Below are positions 28,554 through 36,478 of a stretch of 64,000 bases of DNA, one piece after another. Position 1 is the stretch's first letter, and each line of letters opens with the position of its first letter. The notes beneath the pieces were generated by a model, which saw only the letters and a list, made by a program, of their open reading frames with translations, was not told the DNA's origin and ran no database searches. Position numbers and translations under genes: made by a program. The DNA lies in contig NZ_JACAPG010000002.1 in assembly GCF_013385825.1 (NCBI RefSeq), positions 608,607 through 672,606 on the forward strand. Reading direction: 5' to 3'. The stretch is from Pseudomonas reactans. Lineage in GTDB: Bacteria; Pseudomonadota; Gammaproteobacteria; Pseudomonadales; Pseudomonadaceae.

Positions 28554-29186
28554 TCAGGAATACTCCAGCTCGATTTCATCCAACTGATGGTCGAAACTCT
28601 TCAGGCGGGCCGTCCAGGTGTACACCAGCACCTCAAACTCGCGGTGTATCACGGCATTGCCGGGGGTGTCGGTCTTGGGGTCGCAGAAGTCCAGTTGGTA
28701 GCGCTCGCGGGCCATTTGCGTGGCCACATCGGACAGTTCCCGCGCGTTATTCAGCCAGTGCCTACCGTCCGCGACCTGTTGATCGAGCGCCACGCACTGC
28801 TTCTTCAGGACTTCGAGGCTTTTTTCCAGGGGCGTGCCGGTCAGGTCGCCCATGACTTCCTGGAACGTACGCCCCGGTTGCCAGTAGCTGCCCCAGAAGT
28901 AGCGATCGAACACGGTCTCGACCCGGCGCAACGCAACCTTGGTGTCCCAGATCGCCACGCGGGTCTTGCCTTGTTCGAGGAGTTTTTTCTTCACCCGCTG
29001 GTTCTGGTAGGACGCCCAGGCCACGACGCCGATGGACAGGGTGCCGATCACCAGGCAGGCGCTGTCGAGGAACACCATCGCCTTGTCGAGTTGGTGAGCC
29101 AGCATGACGCCGTAGAAGTAGGTGGCCGATAACAACACCAGTGCAAAACACACGCACCAGAAAGCGGGAGCATAAGGGTTTTTCAT
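28554..29186 (-). CDS. Hypothetical membrane protein, 210 residues
   Basis: Two hydrophobic segments (about 7-28 and 40-58) are followed by a long cytoplasmic helical domain rich in Lys, Glu and Arg, e.g. VEKKLLEQ-type helices (QNQRVKKKLLEQGKTR) and KSLEVLKKQCVALDQQVADG. No catalytic motif is visible and I do not recognise the family. ATG at 29186 was chosen because it has GGGGATT nearby and leads into the first membrane segment; two further Met lie upstream. It lies between the efflux operon terminator and YdgA, and probably has its own promoter. Confidence 0.65.
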   Translation of the reverse strand: MKNPYAPAFWCVCFALVLLSATYFYGVMLAHQLDKAMVFLDSACLVIGTLSIGVVAWASYQNQRVKKKLLEQGKTRVAIWDTKVALRRVETVFDRYFWGSYWQPGRTFQEVMGDLTGTPLEKSLEVLKKQCVALDQQVADGRHWLNNARELSDVATQMARERYQLDFCDPKTDTPGNAVIHREFEVLVYTWTARLKSFDHQLDEIELEYS

Positions 29187-29216
29187 TATTGGAATCCCCA
29201 TGAGCAAACGCGAACG

Positions 29217-29252
29217 TTGACCGGCGGGCCATCACGGGAGCCCGCCAGTCAA
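29217..29252. terminator. Strong hairpin downstream of the FUSC-efflux operon
   Basis: TTGACCGGCGGGC (29217-29229) pairs along 13 positions with GCCCGCCAGTCAA (29240-29252), one of them a G-U wobble. It lies just past the stop of the outer-membrane channel gene (29268). No T-run follows, so termination may rely on the stem or on Rho. Confidence 0.55.
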
Positions 29253-29267
29253 AGCATAGCTATTTGC

Positions 29268-30710
29268 TCAGGGTTTGCTGGCCGACGCGGGTTGCGTTCG
29301 TCCGCTTTCCCAACCGCCGCCTAGGGCCAGGAACAGATCGATCTGGCTCATGGCGACCTGGGTGTTGGCGGCGGCCAGTTGCGCGCGCATGCTGGTGTGG
29401 GTGCCGGTGGCTTGCAGATCGGCCAGGAACGAAGCGCGACCGGCCTGGTAGAAGCGGTGCGTCTGGTCGGCGGCTTCTTCCGACGAGGCTTCGGCTTCGG
29501 CCAGCGCATCGCGCCGCTGCAGCAACGCGGTGTACTGCGCCAGCCCGGTCTGGGTCTCGCGAATGGCGTTGAGCACCACCCCATCGAAGTGCGCCAGGGC
29601 GCCTTGGGTCGCGGCTTCGGCTTCATGGATACGGGCCCGGGCGCCGTTGGTCGGCACCGTCCAACTGATCAGCGGGCCAAAGCCCCAGCGGTTGGTGGCG
29701 GGCTCGCCAAGGTTGTCCAGGATACCCACCGTGCCGACTGTGGCACCGATGCTGATGTCCGGGTACAGCGCGCCGGTGGCCACACCGATCCGCGCCGTGG
29801 CGGCAGCCAGTTGGCGCTCGGCCTGGCGCACATCGGGACGGCGCTTGAGCAAGGCGGCGCCATCGCCCACCGGCAGCAGTTGGGCGATGTGCGGTAACTC
29901 GGCGCAGCTGCTGGTGCCGGCGGGCAATTGATCCACCGGTTTGGCCAGCAACATCGACAAGCGAAAAAGCCCAGCCTGGCGCGCGGCGTCATAACGCGGC
30001 ATATCGGCGCGCAAGGACTTGAATTGGGTTTGCGAACGGGTGACCTGGGTTTCGTCGCCACGGCCGGCGTCGCGCAGGCGCTGTGTCAGGCGCGTGCCTT
30101 CGGCTTGCAGGTCGAGCGAATGCTGGGCGATGGCCTTTTCTTCGTTGGCAGCGCACACCTGGGTGTAGGAACGCACCACGTCGGCCACCAGGGTAATACG
30201 CGCGATATCCGCCGCAGCTTGCGTGGCGTCAGCACTGGCCTGGGCGCTTTCGATGCCGCGTTGCAGGGTGCCGAACAGGTCGAACTGATACGAGGTGCTG
30301 ATACCCACACTGCCGATGTTGGCGACCGGCACCTTGTCCGCGAGCAAAAAGGCTTCACCGGACTCCTGCAGACGCTGGGCCTCAGCCTTGGCACCGGCAC
30401 TCCAGCCGCCCGCAGATTCGGCCTGCTGCACCTGGTACCGCGAGCGTTGCAGGTTGGCGGCGGCCACGCGCAGATCCGTGTTGGAGGCCATCGCCTGGCG
30501 CACCAGCTCATCCAGGCGCGGGTCCTTGTACAACCGCCACCAATCCGCCGGCACCGGCGCCGACACCACGTTGCTGCCCTCACCTGCGATCGTCCCTTGC
30601 AGGTCGCCGCGATTGACCGCAGCTTTATCCGGCAGCGAGTAATCCGGGCCCACCGCCTGGCAGGCCGACAGCAGCAAACCCAGCGCGGCAGTGGCCAACA
30701 GCTGCTTCAT
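29268..30710 (-). CDS. NodT-family outer-membrane efflux lipoprotein
   Basis: A 480-residue protein with a lipobox (ATAALGLLLSAC, Cys about 17) and the paired OEP repeats of the RND/MFS outer-membrane channels. Examples are WWRLYKDPRLDELVRQAMASN at the start of repeat one and ARIGVATGALYPDISIGATVG in repeat two. It would form the trimeric TolC-like channel of a tripartite pump. It overlaps the membrane-fusion gene by four bases. It is the last gene of a five-gene unit whose pump is the FUSC protein, so the exported substrate class is probably aromatic acids, by analogy with AaeAB. Confidence 0.9.
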   Translation of the reverse strand: MKQLLATAALGLLLSACQAVGPDYSLPDKAAVNRGDLQGTIAGEGSNVVSAPVPADWWRLYKDPRLDELVRQAMASNTDLRVAAANLQRSRYQVQQAESAGGWSAGAKAEAQRLQESGEAFLLADKVPVANIGSVGISTSYQFDLFGTLQRGIESAQASADATQAAADIARITLVADVVRSYTQVCAANEEKAIAQHSLDLQAEGTRLTQRLRDAGRGDETQVTRSQTQFKSLRADMPRYDAARQAGLFRLSMLLAKPVDQLPAGTSSCAELPHIAQLLPVGDGAALLKRRPDVRQAERQLAAATARIGVATGALYPDISIGATVGTVGILDNLGEPATNRWGFGPLISWTVPTNGARARIHEAEAATQGALAHFDGVVLNAIRETQTGLAQYTALLQRRDALAEAEASSEEAADQTHRFYQAGRASFLADLQATGTHTSMRAQLAAANTQVAMSQIDLFLALGGGWESGRTQPASASKP

Positions 30711-31597
30711 GGCTGGTCTCCGTCTTTAACCTTATCGCCGATGATCGAGACGGTAGCCGTACGCCCGGCGATCATGCGGAAGTCCGCCGGCACATCATCA
30801 AAGGCGATACGCACCGGAATCCGCTGGGCCAGGCGCACCCAACTGAACGCCGGGTTGACGTTGGGCAACAGGTTGGAGCCGCTGCTGCGGTCGCGGTCTT
30901 CGATACCGGCGACGATGCTCTGCACATGGCCGCGCAGGCGGGCGTTGTCTCCGATCACACGGATGTCCACCGCCATGCCGACGTGGATGCCGTCGAGCTT
31001 GGTCTCTTCGAAATAACCATCGATATGGAACGAATTGCTGTCCACCACCGACAACACCGGGCGCCCGGCGGTGACGAACTCCTGGGTGCGCGGCGCACGG
31101 TCGTTGACGTAACCGTCCACGGGGCTGCGGATCACCGAGCGGTCGAGGTTGAGCTGGGCGGAATCCACCGTTACCTGGGCTTCGGCCAGGGCCGACTGGG
31201 CACGAGCCACGCGGGACTGGCTTTCTTCCAGTTGCTCGCTGGGCACCAGGTTGCCGAGGCCACGGTTACGCTTGTACTCGCGCTGGGCCTGGGCCAGGGT
31301 TTCCTGGCGGTCGGCCACGGCGGCCTGGGCTTGGCGCAGGGCCAGCTTAAAGCGGTCCTGGTCGACGGCGAAGAGCACTTGGCCCTTGGTCACCAGCTGG
31401 TTGTCGCGCACGTCCACACGCTGGATCAGCCCGGACACGTCCGGCGCGATCTGCACGATGTCGGCACGAATGTGGCCGTCACGGGTCCAGGGGGCAAACA
31501 TGTAGTACATGACCATGCGCCACACCACGACGACCGCAAACGTCACGATCAACAGCGTGAGGACTACACGGCCGATGGTCAAAAAAGGTTTTTTCAT
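30707..31597 (-). CDS. HlyD-family membrane fusion protein (AaeA-like)
   Basis: A 296-residue protein with one N-terminal membrane helix (TIGRVVLTLLIVTFAVVVVW). The lipoyl domain follows (DGHIRADIVQIAPDVSGLIQ, VDVRDNQLVTKGQVLFAVD), then the alpha-hairpin (LRQAQAAVADRQETLAQAQR) and the beta-barrel end (HVGMAVDIRVIGDNARLRG). Length and layout match AaeA, the short adaptor used by FUSC pumps. It connects the FUSC protein to the outer-membrane channel. It overlaps both neighbours by four bases. Confidence 0.92.
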   Translation of the reverse strand: MKKPFLTIGRVVLTLLIVTFAVVVVWRMVMYYMFAPWTRDGHIRADIVQIAPDVSGLIQRVDVRDNQLVTKGQVLFAVDQDRFKLALRQAQAAVADRQETLAQAQREYKRNRGLGNLVPSEQLEESQSRVARAQSALAEAQVTVDSAQLNLDRSVIRSPVDGYVNDRAPRTQEFVTAGRPVLSVVDSNSFHIDGYFEETKLDGIHVGMAVDIRVIGDNARLRGHVQSIVAGIEDRDRSSGSNLLPNVNPAFSWVRLAQRIPVRIAFDDVPADFRMIAGRTATVSIIGDKVKDGDQP

Positions 31598-31803
31598 GTC
31601 ATCAGGTATCGACTGAGTGAGTCCACCGCGCCCAGCAACAGCGCGTAGAGCCCCACATTGAACAATGCCCGGTGCCAGACCAGGCGATAGAAGTGGAGCC
31701 GGGTCAACAACCCGTGCACCACCAGGAACAACACGTACGTAATGCCCATCAGCACCAGCAGCGTGGGCAGGAACACCCCGCTGATATCCAGATCACCGAT
31801 CAT
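31594..31803 (-). CDS. DUF1656 (AaeX-type) small membrane protein
   Basis: A 69-residue protein with two membrane segments (about 10-32 and 47-64). It begins MIGDLDISGVFLPTLLVL, which is the recognisable DUF1656 start. The gene always sits between a FUSC gene and a HlyD gene in such operons, as it does here, with four-base overlaps on both sides. The function is unknown but it is presumed part of the pump. Confidence 0.9.
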   Translation of the reverse strand: MIGDLDISGVFLPTLLVLMGITYVLFLVVHGLLTRLHFYRLVWHRALFNVGLYALLLGAVDSLSRYLMT

Positions 31804-33878
31804 AAAGGCGCTCCATCAGGCAGCGGCGCTTCCATCTCGGTGCCGCCAATAAATTCCACGCCAGGCAGCAGTGACAGGCGCAAGCCTGCCAGCGCATGCA
31901 AAAGATGCAGGCGGGTGTCGTCTTCGTCTTGCAGGCCTTGGCCGTTGAGGGCGCGGCGCGTGCGGTCCAGGGTCATCAGCAGACCGCTCGGCGCAGGCAA
32001 GCGTTCACCGGCCTTGAGGCACGCCTTGAAGTAACCGCCCACACCTTCCACCACTTGGTTGAGCAGCACCCGTGGCACGCCGAGGATGCGCGGCGAGTAG
32101 GCCAGCAGGTCGAGCAGGTTCAGCGCCACGCGCAGATCGCGCAGGGCGGTGCCGGTGTCCTGGTTGATCAGGGCCAGGCGCGGCAGGTGCTGCATCAGGC
32201 GGTCGAGCATCTGCGCGGCCATGTGCCGGTGTTCGGCCAGGGTCGCGGGCTCGGTGAGGCTGACGATGTCGCGCCAGCTGAAACGCGTCAGGCGCTTGGC
32301 CGCCAGTTCGGCGCCAAAGGGCCGCGCGATCAGCGTCCACACAAAGGCGAACAGCAACCCCACCGGCCCCGCCAGGTTGACGTTGGCGAAGTTGAGGAAG
32401 TCGGCGTCATAGGCGCCCTGGATGCTGATGAACGACGAGGTGTTCACCAACGTCAGCAGCATGCCCAGGTAAAAACGCGGCTGCACGGTGAGGGTGCCGA
32501 TGCAGATAAACGGCACGGCGAACGCCAGCACCAGCATCGGAAAATCATGCAGGTTGGGCAGCACCAAAAACAGGTAAAGACTGGCGAACAGCACCGACAT
32601 CGCAGTCCAGAAAAAGAACCGATAGATCTGCGGCGCCGGGTCGTCCATCGAGGCAAAAAAGCTGCAGGCAACGGCGGCCAGGATCACCGCGCTGCCGCCG
32701 TCGGTCCAACCGAGCAGGATCCACAGCACCGAGGCAACGATGATCGCGGTGACCGTTGAAAACGCCGAGTAGAACATCAGCCCACGGTCGAGGAACGGCG
32801 TGAGCCGACCCAGGCGCCAATGGCGGTAGACGGCGCGCCAGGTGTCCTGGCTTTCGCACTGGATGGCGGCTTGCAGGCTGCGGCAGTCTTGCCACAGGTC
32901 GATCCACTCTGCGAGACGGTAGAGCGCGTTGGAGAACAGCAGCGTGTGCCGGTCGTCCAGCGCTTCGCCCTGGGGTTGAGCGGCGTCGACCTTGTCGCGC
33001 AGCACGCGCCAGCGTTCCAGGGGCGCTTGCTCGGTTGTGCCTTCCAGCCAGGCGTTGGCTTCGTCCAACAAAGGCTTGAGCTGATCAAGAAACTCCGGTG
33101 CGCGATGCTCGATGGCGTACACGGCATCATCCAGTGCATCGATGACCGGCAACAGGTGAATCATGCGCCCGCGCAGTTCCTTGGTGTTGCGCACCGTCTG
33201 CGGCCGCGCGCCTTCGTGGGGCAACTGGCCAATCATCAATTCAAGGGTGTTGAAGGTGGCGACCATACCACCGCGCAGGGTGCTGATTTCTTCAGGCTCA
33301 ACCTGGCGCGTCAGAAAGCGTTGGCTGTAGACCTGAGCATCGGCAAACCACTTGGCCACCGAGCCATCGAACACCGGCATCAGGCGGCGCGGCCAGAACA
33401 TCGCGCCGACCACCGCTGCCACTGCGATACCCAGGAAGATTTCTTCGGTGCGCGCCTCGGCCACGTCCCACACCGCCAGCGGGTTATCCACCACCGGCAA
33501 GGCGATCAACGGCAAGGTGTAGCCGGCCAGCATCAGCGCGTAGTTGTTGGCGGTGCGCAGGTGCATGGACAGAAACAACAACGTGCCCGTCCACAAGGCA
33601 ATCACCACCACCAGCATGTAGGGCGACTGCACGAACATCGGCACAAACAGCACCGCCGCCGCAGCGCCCATGAAGGTGCCGATGGCGCGGTACAGCGCTT
33701 TGGAACTGGTAGGGCCGACAAACGGGCTGGAGACGATATACACCGTGGCCATCGCCCAGTACGGACGCGGCATTTGCATGAGCATGGCGATGTACAACGC
33801 GATCATCGACGCCGCGAAGGTACGTACCCCGTAGAACCAATCACGGGCAGGCGGGAAACCGGTAAAAAATCCGTTCAA
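31800..33878 (-). CDS. FUSC-family efflux permease (AaeB-like)
   Basis: A 692-residue inner-membrane protein with two blocks of hydrophobic helices (about 20-175 and 365-515) separated and followed by soluble regions. This is the FUSC layout. Typical elements are RPYWAMATVYIVSSPFVGPTSSKALYR near the N-terminus and an LWILLGWTDGGSAVILAAVACSFF-type stretch in the second block. It is the energised pump of the operon (proton-motive-force driven in AaeB). The substrate is probably a hydroxylated aromatic acid, inferred from the family alone. Confidence 0.92.
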   Translation of the reverse strand: MNGFFTGFPPARDWFYGVRTFAASMIALYIAMLMQMPRPYWAMATVYIVSSPFVGPTSSKALYRAIGTFMGAAAAVLFVPMFVQSPYMLVVVIALWTGTLLFLSMHLRTANNYALMLAGYTLPLIALPVVDNPLAVWDVAEARTEEIFLGIAVAAVVGAMFWPRRLMPVFDGSVAKWFADAQVYSQRFLTRQVEPEEISTLRGGMVATFNTLELMIGQLPHEGARPQTVRNTKELRGRMIHLLPVIDALDDAVYAIEHRAPEFLDQLKPLLDEANAWLEGTTEQAPLERWRVLRDKVDAAQPQGEALDDRHTLLFSNALYRLAEWIDLWQDCRSLQAAIQCESQDTWRAVYRHWRLGRLTPFLDRGLMFYSAFSTVTAIIVASVLWILLGWTDGGSAVILAAVACSFFASMDDPAPQIYRFFFWTAMSVLFASLYLFLVLPNLHDFPMLVLAFAVPFICIGTLTVQPRFYLGMLLTLVNTSSFISIQGAYDADFLNFANVNLAGPVGLLFAFVWTLIARPFGAELAAKRLTRFSWRDIVSLTEPATLAEHRHMAAQMLDRLMQHLPRLALINQDTGTALRDLRVALNLLDLLAYSPRILGVPRVLLNQVVEGVGGYFKACLKAGERLPAPSGLLMTLDRTRRALNGQGLQDEDDTRLHLLHALAGLRLSLLPGVEFIGGTEMEAPLPDGAPL

Positions 33879-34312
33879 AGCGACGCCGCCTCGAAGGCGC
33901 GCAGCACACGCAGCGCGGCTTCCATATCGCTGTGGGGAATATCGGCCAGCACTTCCTTGCGCAGACGCACCAACTGCACTTCCACCGCTTGCACCAGCTC
34001 GCGGCCACGCTCGGTCAGGCTCAAGGCCTTGGCGCGACGGTCATGGATGTCTTCGGTGCGGCACACATAACCGTCGGTGCACAGGCGATCGAGCAGGCGC
34101 ACCAGCGACGGGCTTTCCATCCCCGACGCCTGGGCGACTTTGACCTGATGCACACCATCGCCCAAGCGGCCGATCATCAACAACGGCACGGCGCAGGCTT
34201 CGGAGATGCCATAGCTCACCAGCGTGGTCTGGCAGATTTTGCGCCAGTTACGGGCGCCCACCACCATGCTGCTGCTCAGGTTCATCTGGAGTTGTTCGAG
34301 GGATTGAGGCAC
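33875..34312 (-). CDS. MarR-family repressor of the efflux operon
   Basis: A 145-residue winged-helix protein: VKVAQASGMESPSLVRLLDRL (recognition helix), then the wing VCRTEDIHDRRAKALSLTERG. The conserved D-x-R-DRR pattern of MarR is present. It is the first gene of the operon; its stop overlaps the FUSC start. The ORF opens at GTG 34312; an ATG at 34285 is a good alternative and would leave a normal leader given the promoter position. Neither has a strong ribosome site. It probably represses its own operon until an aromatic ligand binds. Confidence 0.88.
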   Translation of the reverse strand: MPQSLEQLQMNLSSSMVVGARNWRKICQTTLVSYGISEACAVPLLMIGRLGDGVHQVKVAQASGMESPSLVRLLDRLCTDGYVCRTEDIHDRRAKALSLTERGRELVQAVEVQLVRLRKEVLADIPHSDMEAALRVLRAFEAASL

Positions 34313-34314
34313 TG

Positions 34315-34347
34315 GATAGTTCGCATACAGTTAGTTTGCTAACTATC
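34315..34347 (-). promoter_or_regulatory. Promoter and MarR operator of the efflux operon
   Basis: GATAGTT (34315-34321) and AACTATC (34341-34347) form an inverted repeat. A second, inner one is TAGTT (34332-34336) with AACTA (34341-34345). On the minus strand TTGATA followed by TATGCG at a 16-base spacing lies within the same stretch, so repressor binding would cover the promoter. The remaining bases to 34625 (about 280) show no gene. Confidence 0.5.
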
Positions 34348-34625
34348 AATATGGTGGATGGATCCAAATGCGTCAAGTTTTGAAACAATTTAGCGGATGG
34401 GTGGTGGGCAGTTGGGTAAGTAAAGCGGGTTTGGGCGCGGGTGCAGGATTTTCTGACGCTGCAAAATGCCTGCGAGGTTGTCGTCCAGTCGAGATAGAGG
34501 CCGACTGGCACTTCGCAATCGCAAGCAGCCAGCTCCCACAGTTCGATCAATTTAGGTTTCAGGACTGCTGTTCGCCTGGGCGTCCAGGCGGTGTTGGATT
34601 TCGCCCAACATTTCCAAGCGCCCTA

Positions 34626-36098
34626 TTACTCCCCGATTAACCTCAGGGCCTCTTCCTCGATAAACTCAAACACCTCCTCCGCCACGCTGTACTGAAACTG
34701 CTTGCGCCGATGCTTCGAAACCTTGCCCTCGTTATCCAGGCACATCATCACCAGCTTCGACAGATCACTGCCGCGCACGTCATAACGCTGGTTCACGGCC
34801 TTGATCACGCGGTCGTAGCGGTCGAGGAATTCGGTTTCTTCACGCAGTTCCACTTCCAAGGCGCGTCGAGCCATTTGCAGGGTGAATTCGACACAACGCG
34901 TGGCGTCCCAGTAGCGGTAAATCGAGGGGTGGCCGATGAACTCGAAGGCCATTTCATCGCCATCCAGCCACGTGACGCTCCAGAACTCCCAAGTGGGTTG
35001 GGAGAACGCCTTGAGCGCTTCCAGATAGGCCGCCTCTTCGTGTTTCATCGCAACGGAAACAGGCAACAACAGCCCGTTCTCCAGCGCGCCGTAGTGGCAG
35101 AGTGTCTGGTGGATCAGGAAGCGGGACAGGCGCCCGTTACCGTCCATGAATGGATGCAGGAACACAAAGCCGAAAGCCGTGACGGCAGCCGCCACCAATG
35201 GGTCAACCTCTCTCACAGGCTGGTTGGCGAATGCCATCAACTCTTCCATCAGGTCCCGACAGAGTGCCGGAGCAGGCGGTACATAGCTGACACCCGCTGC
35301 GCCACGCAAGCCGTTGTGCAGGTGGTTTTGTTCATGGCGGAATGCGACGGCTTTGTCGAACGGATTGGAAACGGTGCTGTTTTGCAGCTCGACCAAGTAG
35401 TCCTCTGTCAGCAGTCGGCCTTCATGAGCCTGGCGTAAGAGTTGGACGAACCGACGGGACTTTTCTTCGCTGGGTTGTTCTTTTTCGATGGCGAACGAAT
35501 CGCGGGTTTCGTGGAGATAGGCCCACTGGATCGCGCGGTCAATCATTTCTGAAGGCAGGGTTGCCATGAAAGATCTGGCGCGACCCAACACATCAAGCGC
35601 CAACAACGTCTCTAACTCAGGCGTTCTCTCCACAGTTGCGCAGTAATGCAGAGAACCCAGGCCATTAAAATCAATTCGCCAACGACTGTTGCGGATGCTT
35701 GGGCCAGTCACATAGCGCTCGGGATCAAACAAGGCAACAACACGCCCCCGAACAGGTAGTGCGTAATCAAGCGCGCGCCCGGTAAATCCTTCCCACAAAT
35801 AACAGGCTTTACGGATAAAGGCGCCATGGGGGGATTCCGCCAAACCGGCCAAAAATGGCTCCGGACCAAGACGTTCAAAAACCTGGGCAAGTATGGCGAG
35901 ATTCACACCCTCATGCTTGAGTGCAAACAGCACGTGCTCAAACAGGGCATGTTGCGCAGGTGCGACGGTATGCGGAACCGCCAGGCAGTTGCCGATCAAG
36001 GTGATTCTGGTCACGGGTTTGATCATCGCGACGCGGTGAGGCGGGATGACCTTTAAATCCAGCGATTCGCAGAGATGAGCATATCCGACTGTCGCCAA
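34626..36098 (-). CDS. Fic-domain protein adenylyltransferase, class II-like
   Basis: A 490-residue protein with the Fic core motif HPFMDGNGRLSRFLIH (about residues 315-330), which supplies the catalytic His and the ATP-phosphate loop. An N-terminal helix carries SFAIEKE (about 201-207), matching the (S/T)xxxE inhibitory motif of class II Fic proteins, which holds the enzyme off until displaced. A C-terminal winged-helix-like region follows (DRYDRVIKAVNQRYDVRG to the end). It would transfer AMP (or a related group) from a nucleotide to a protein hydroxyl; the target is unknown. The start is TTG at 36098 with GGGGAAG seven bases upstream. Confidence 0.88.
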   Translation of the reverse strand: MATVGYAHLCESLDLKVIPPHRVAMIKPVTRITLIGNCLAVPHTVAPAQHALFEHVLFALKHEGVNLAILAQVFERLGPEPFLAGLAESPHGAFIRKACYLWEGFTGRALDYALPVRGRVVALFDPERYVTGPSIRNSRWRIDFNGLGSLHYCATVERTPELETLLALDVLGRARSFMATLPSEMIDRAIQWAYLHETRDSFAIEKEQPSEEKSRRFVQLLRQAHEGRLLTEDYLVELQNSTVSNPFDKAVAFRHEQNHLHNGLRGAAGVSYVPPAPALCRDLMEELMAFANQPVREVDPLVAAAVTAFGFVFLHPFMDGNGRLSRFLIHQTLCHYGALENGLLLPVSVAMKHEEAAYLEALKAFSQPTWEFWSVTWLDGDEMAFEFIGHPSIYRYWDATRCVEFTLQMARRALEVELREETEFLDRYDRVIKAVNQRYDVRGSDLSKLVMMCLDNEGKVSKHRRKQFQYSVAEEVFEFIEEEALRLIGE

Positions 36099-36141
36099 GG
36101 TGAGCTTCCCCAGAAAAAATTCACTTGAGCGATTAAAACCC

Positions 36142-36203
36142 AGTTTTTTTTACCTCTCACCATTTTTTTTTACATTATCGTGTTTCAGCAAAGTTTTTTT
36201 TAC
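36142..36203. repeat. Three TTTTTTTTAC tracts
   Basis: An eight- or nine-T run followed by AC occurs at 36144, 36163 and 36194, within 60 bases; the first and third are also preceded by AG. On the minus strand these are GTAAAAAAAA tracts upstream of the Fic gene and at the end of the DUF2789 gene. They may bend DNA or help end transcription; nothing else in the region is notable. Confidence 0.6.
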
Positions 36204-36445
36204 ACCTCTCGCCCACCCCGCAACATCAAATTCAACTCATCCACCACCTCAGCCCAATCCGCATCCTCCAGAATCTCCTCGCGTAAAAACGCCTTCTGGC
36301 TGTCCGTCCAGAAAAACGCATCCGCCAGTTTCAACTCCGGTTTGAGCGGCGAATGCACCGCCACAAATTTCTCGATACTCACCGGGTCATCCGGCAAACC
36401 CAGCTGTTTGAACAATGACGGCAAGCTATGCACGGGCGATTCCAT
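36200..36445 (-). CDS. DUF2789 family protein
   Basis: An 81-residue acidic protein from the ATG at 36445 with AGGAG nine bases upstream. The sequence runs SPVHSLPSLFKQLGLPDDP, then FVAVHSPLKPELKLADAFFW and FLREEILEDADWAEVVDELN; this pattern is typical of DUF2789. It is a small soluble helical protein, common in Pseudomonas, of unknown function. The stop codon lies inside one of the T tracts. Confidence 0.8.
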   Translation of the reverse strand: MESPVHSLPSLFKQLGLPDDPVSIEKFVAVHSPLKPELKLADAFFWTDSQKAFLREEILEDADWAEVVDELNLMLRGGREV

Positions 36446-36478
36446 GGCGGGCTCCTGATAAAAAAGTGTCAACCCAGT

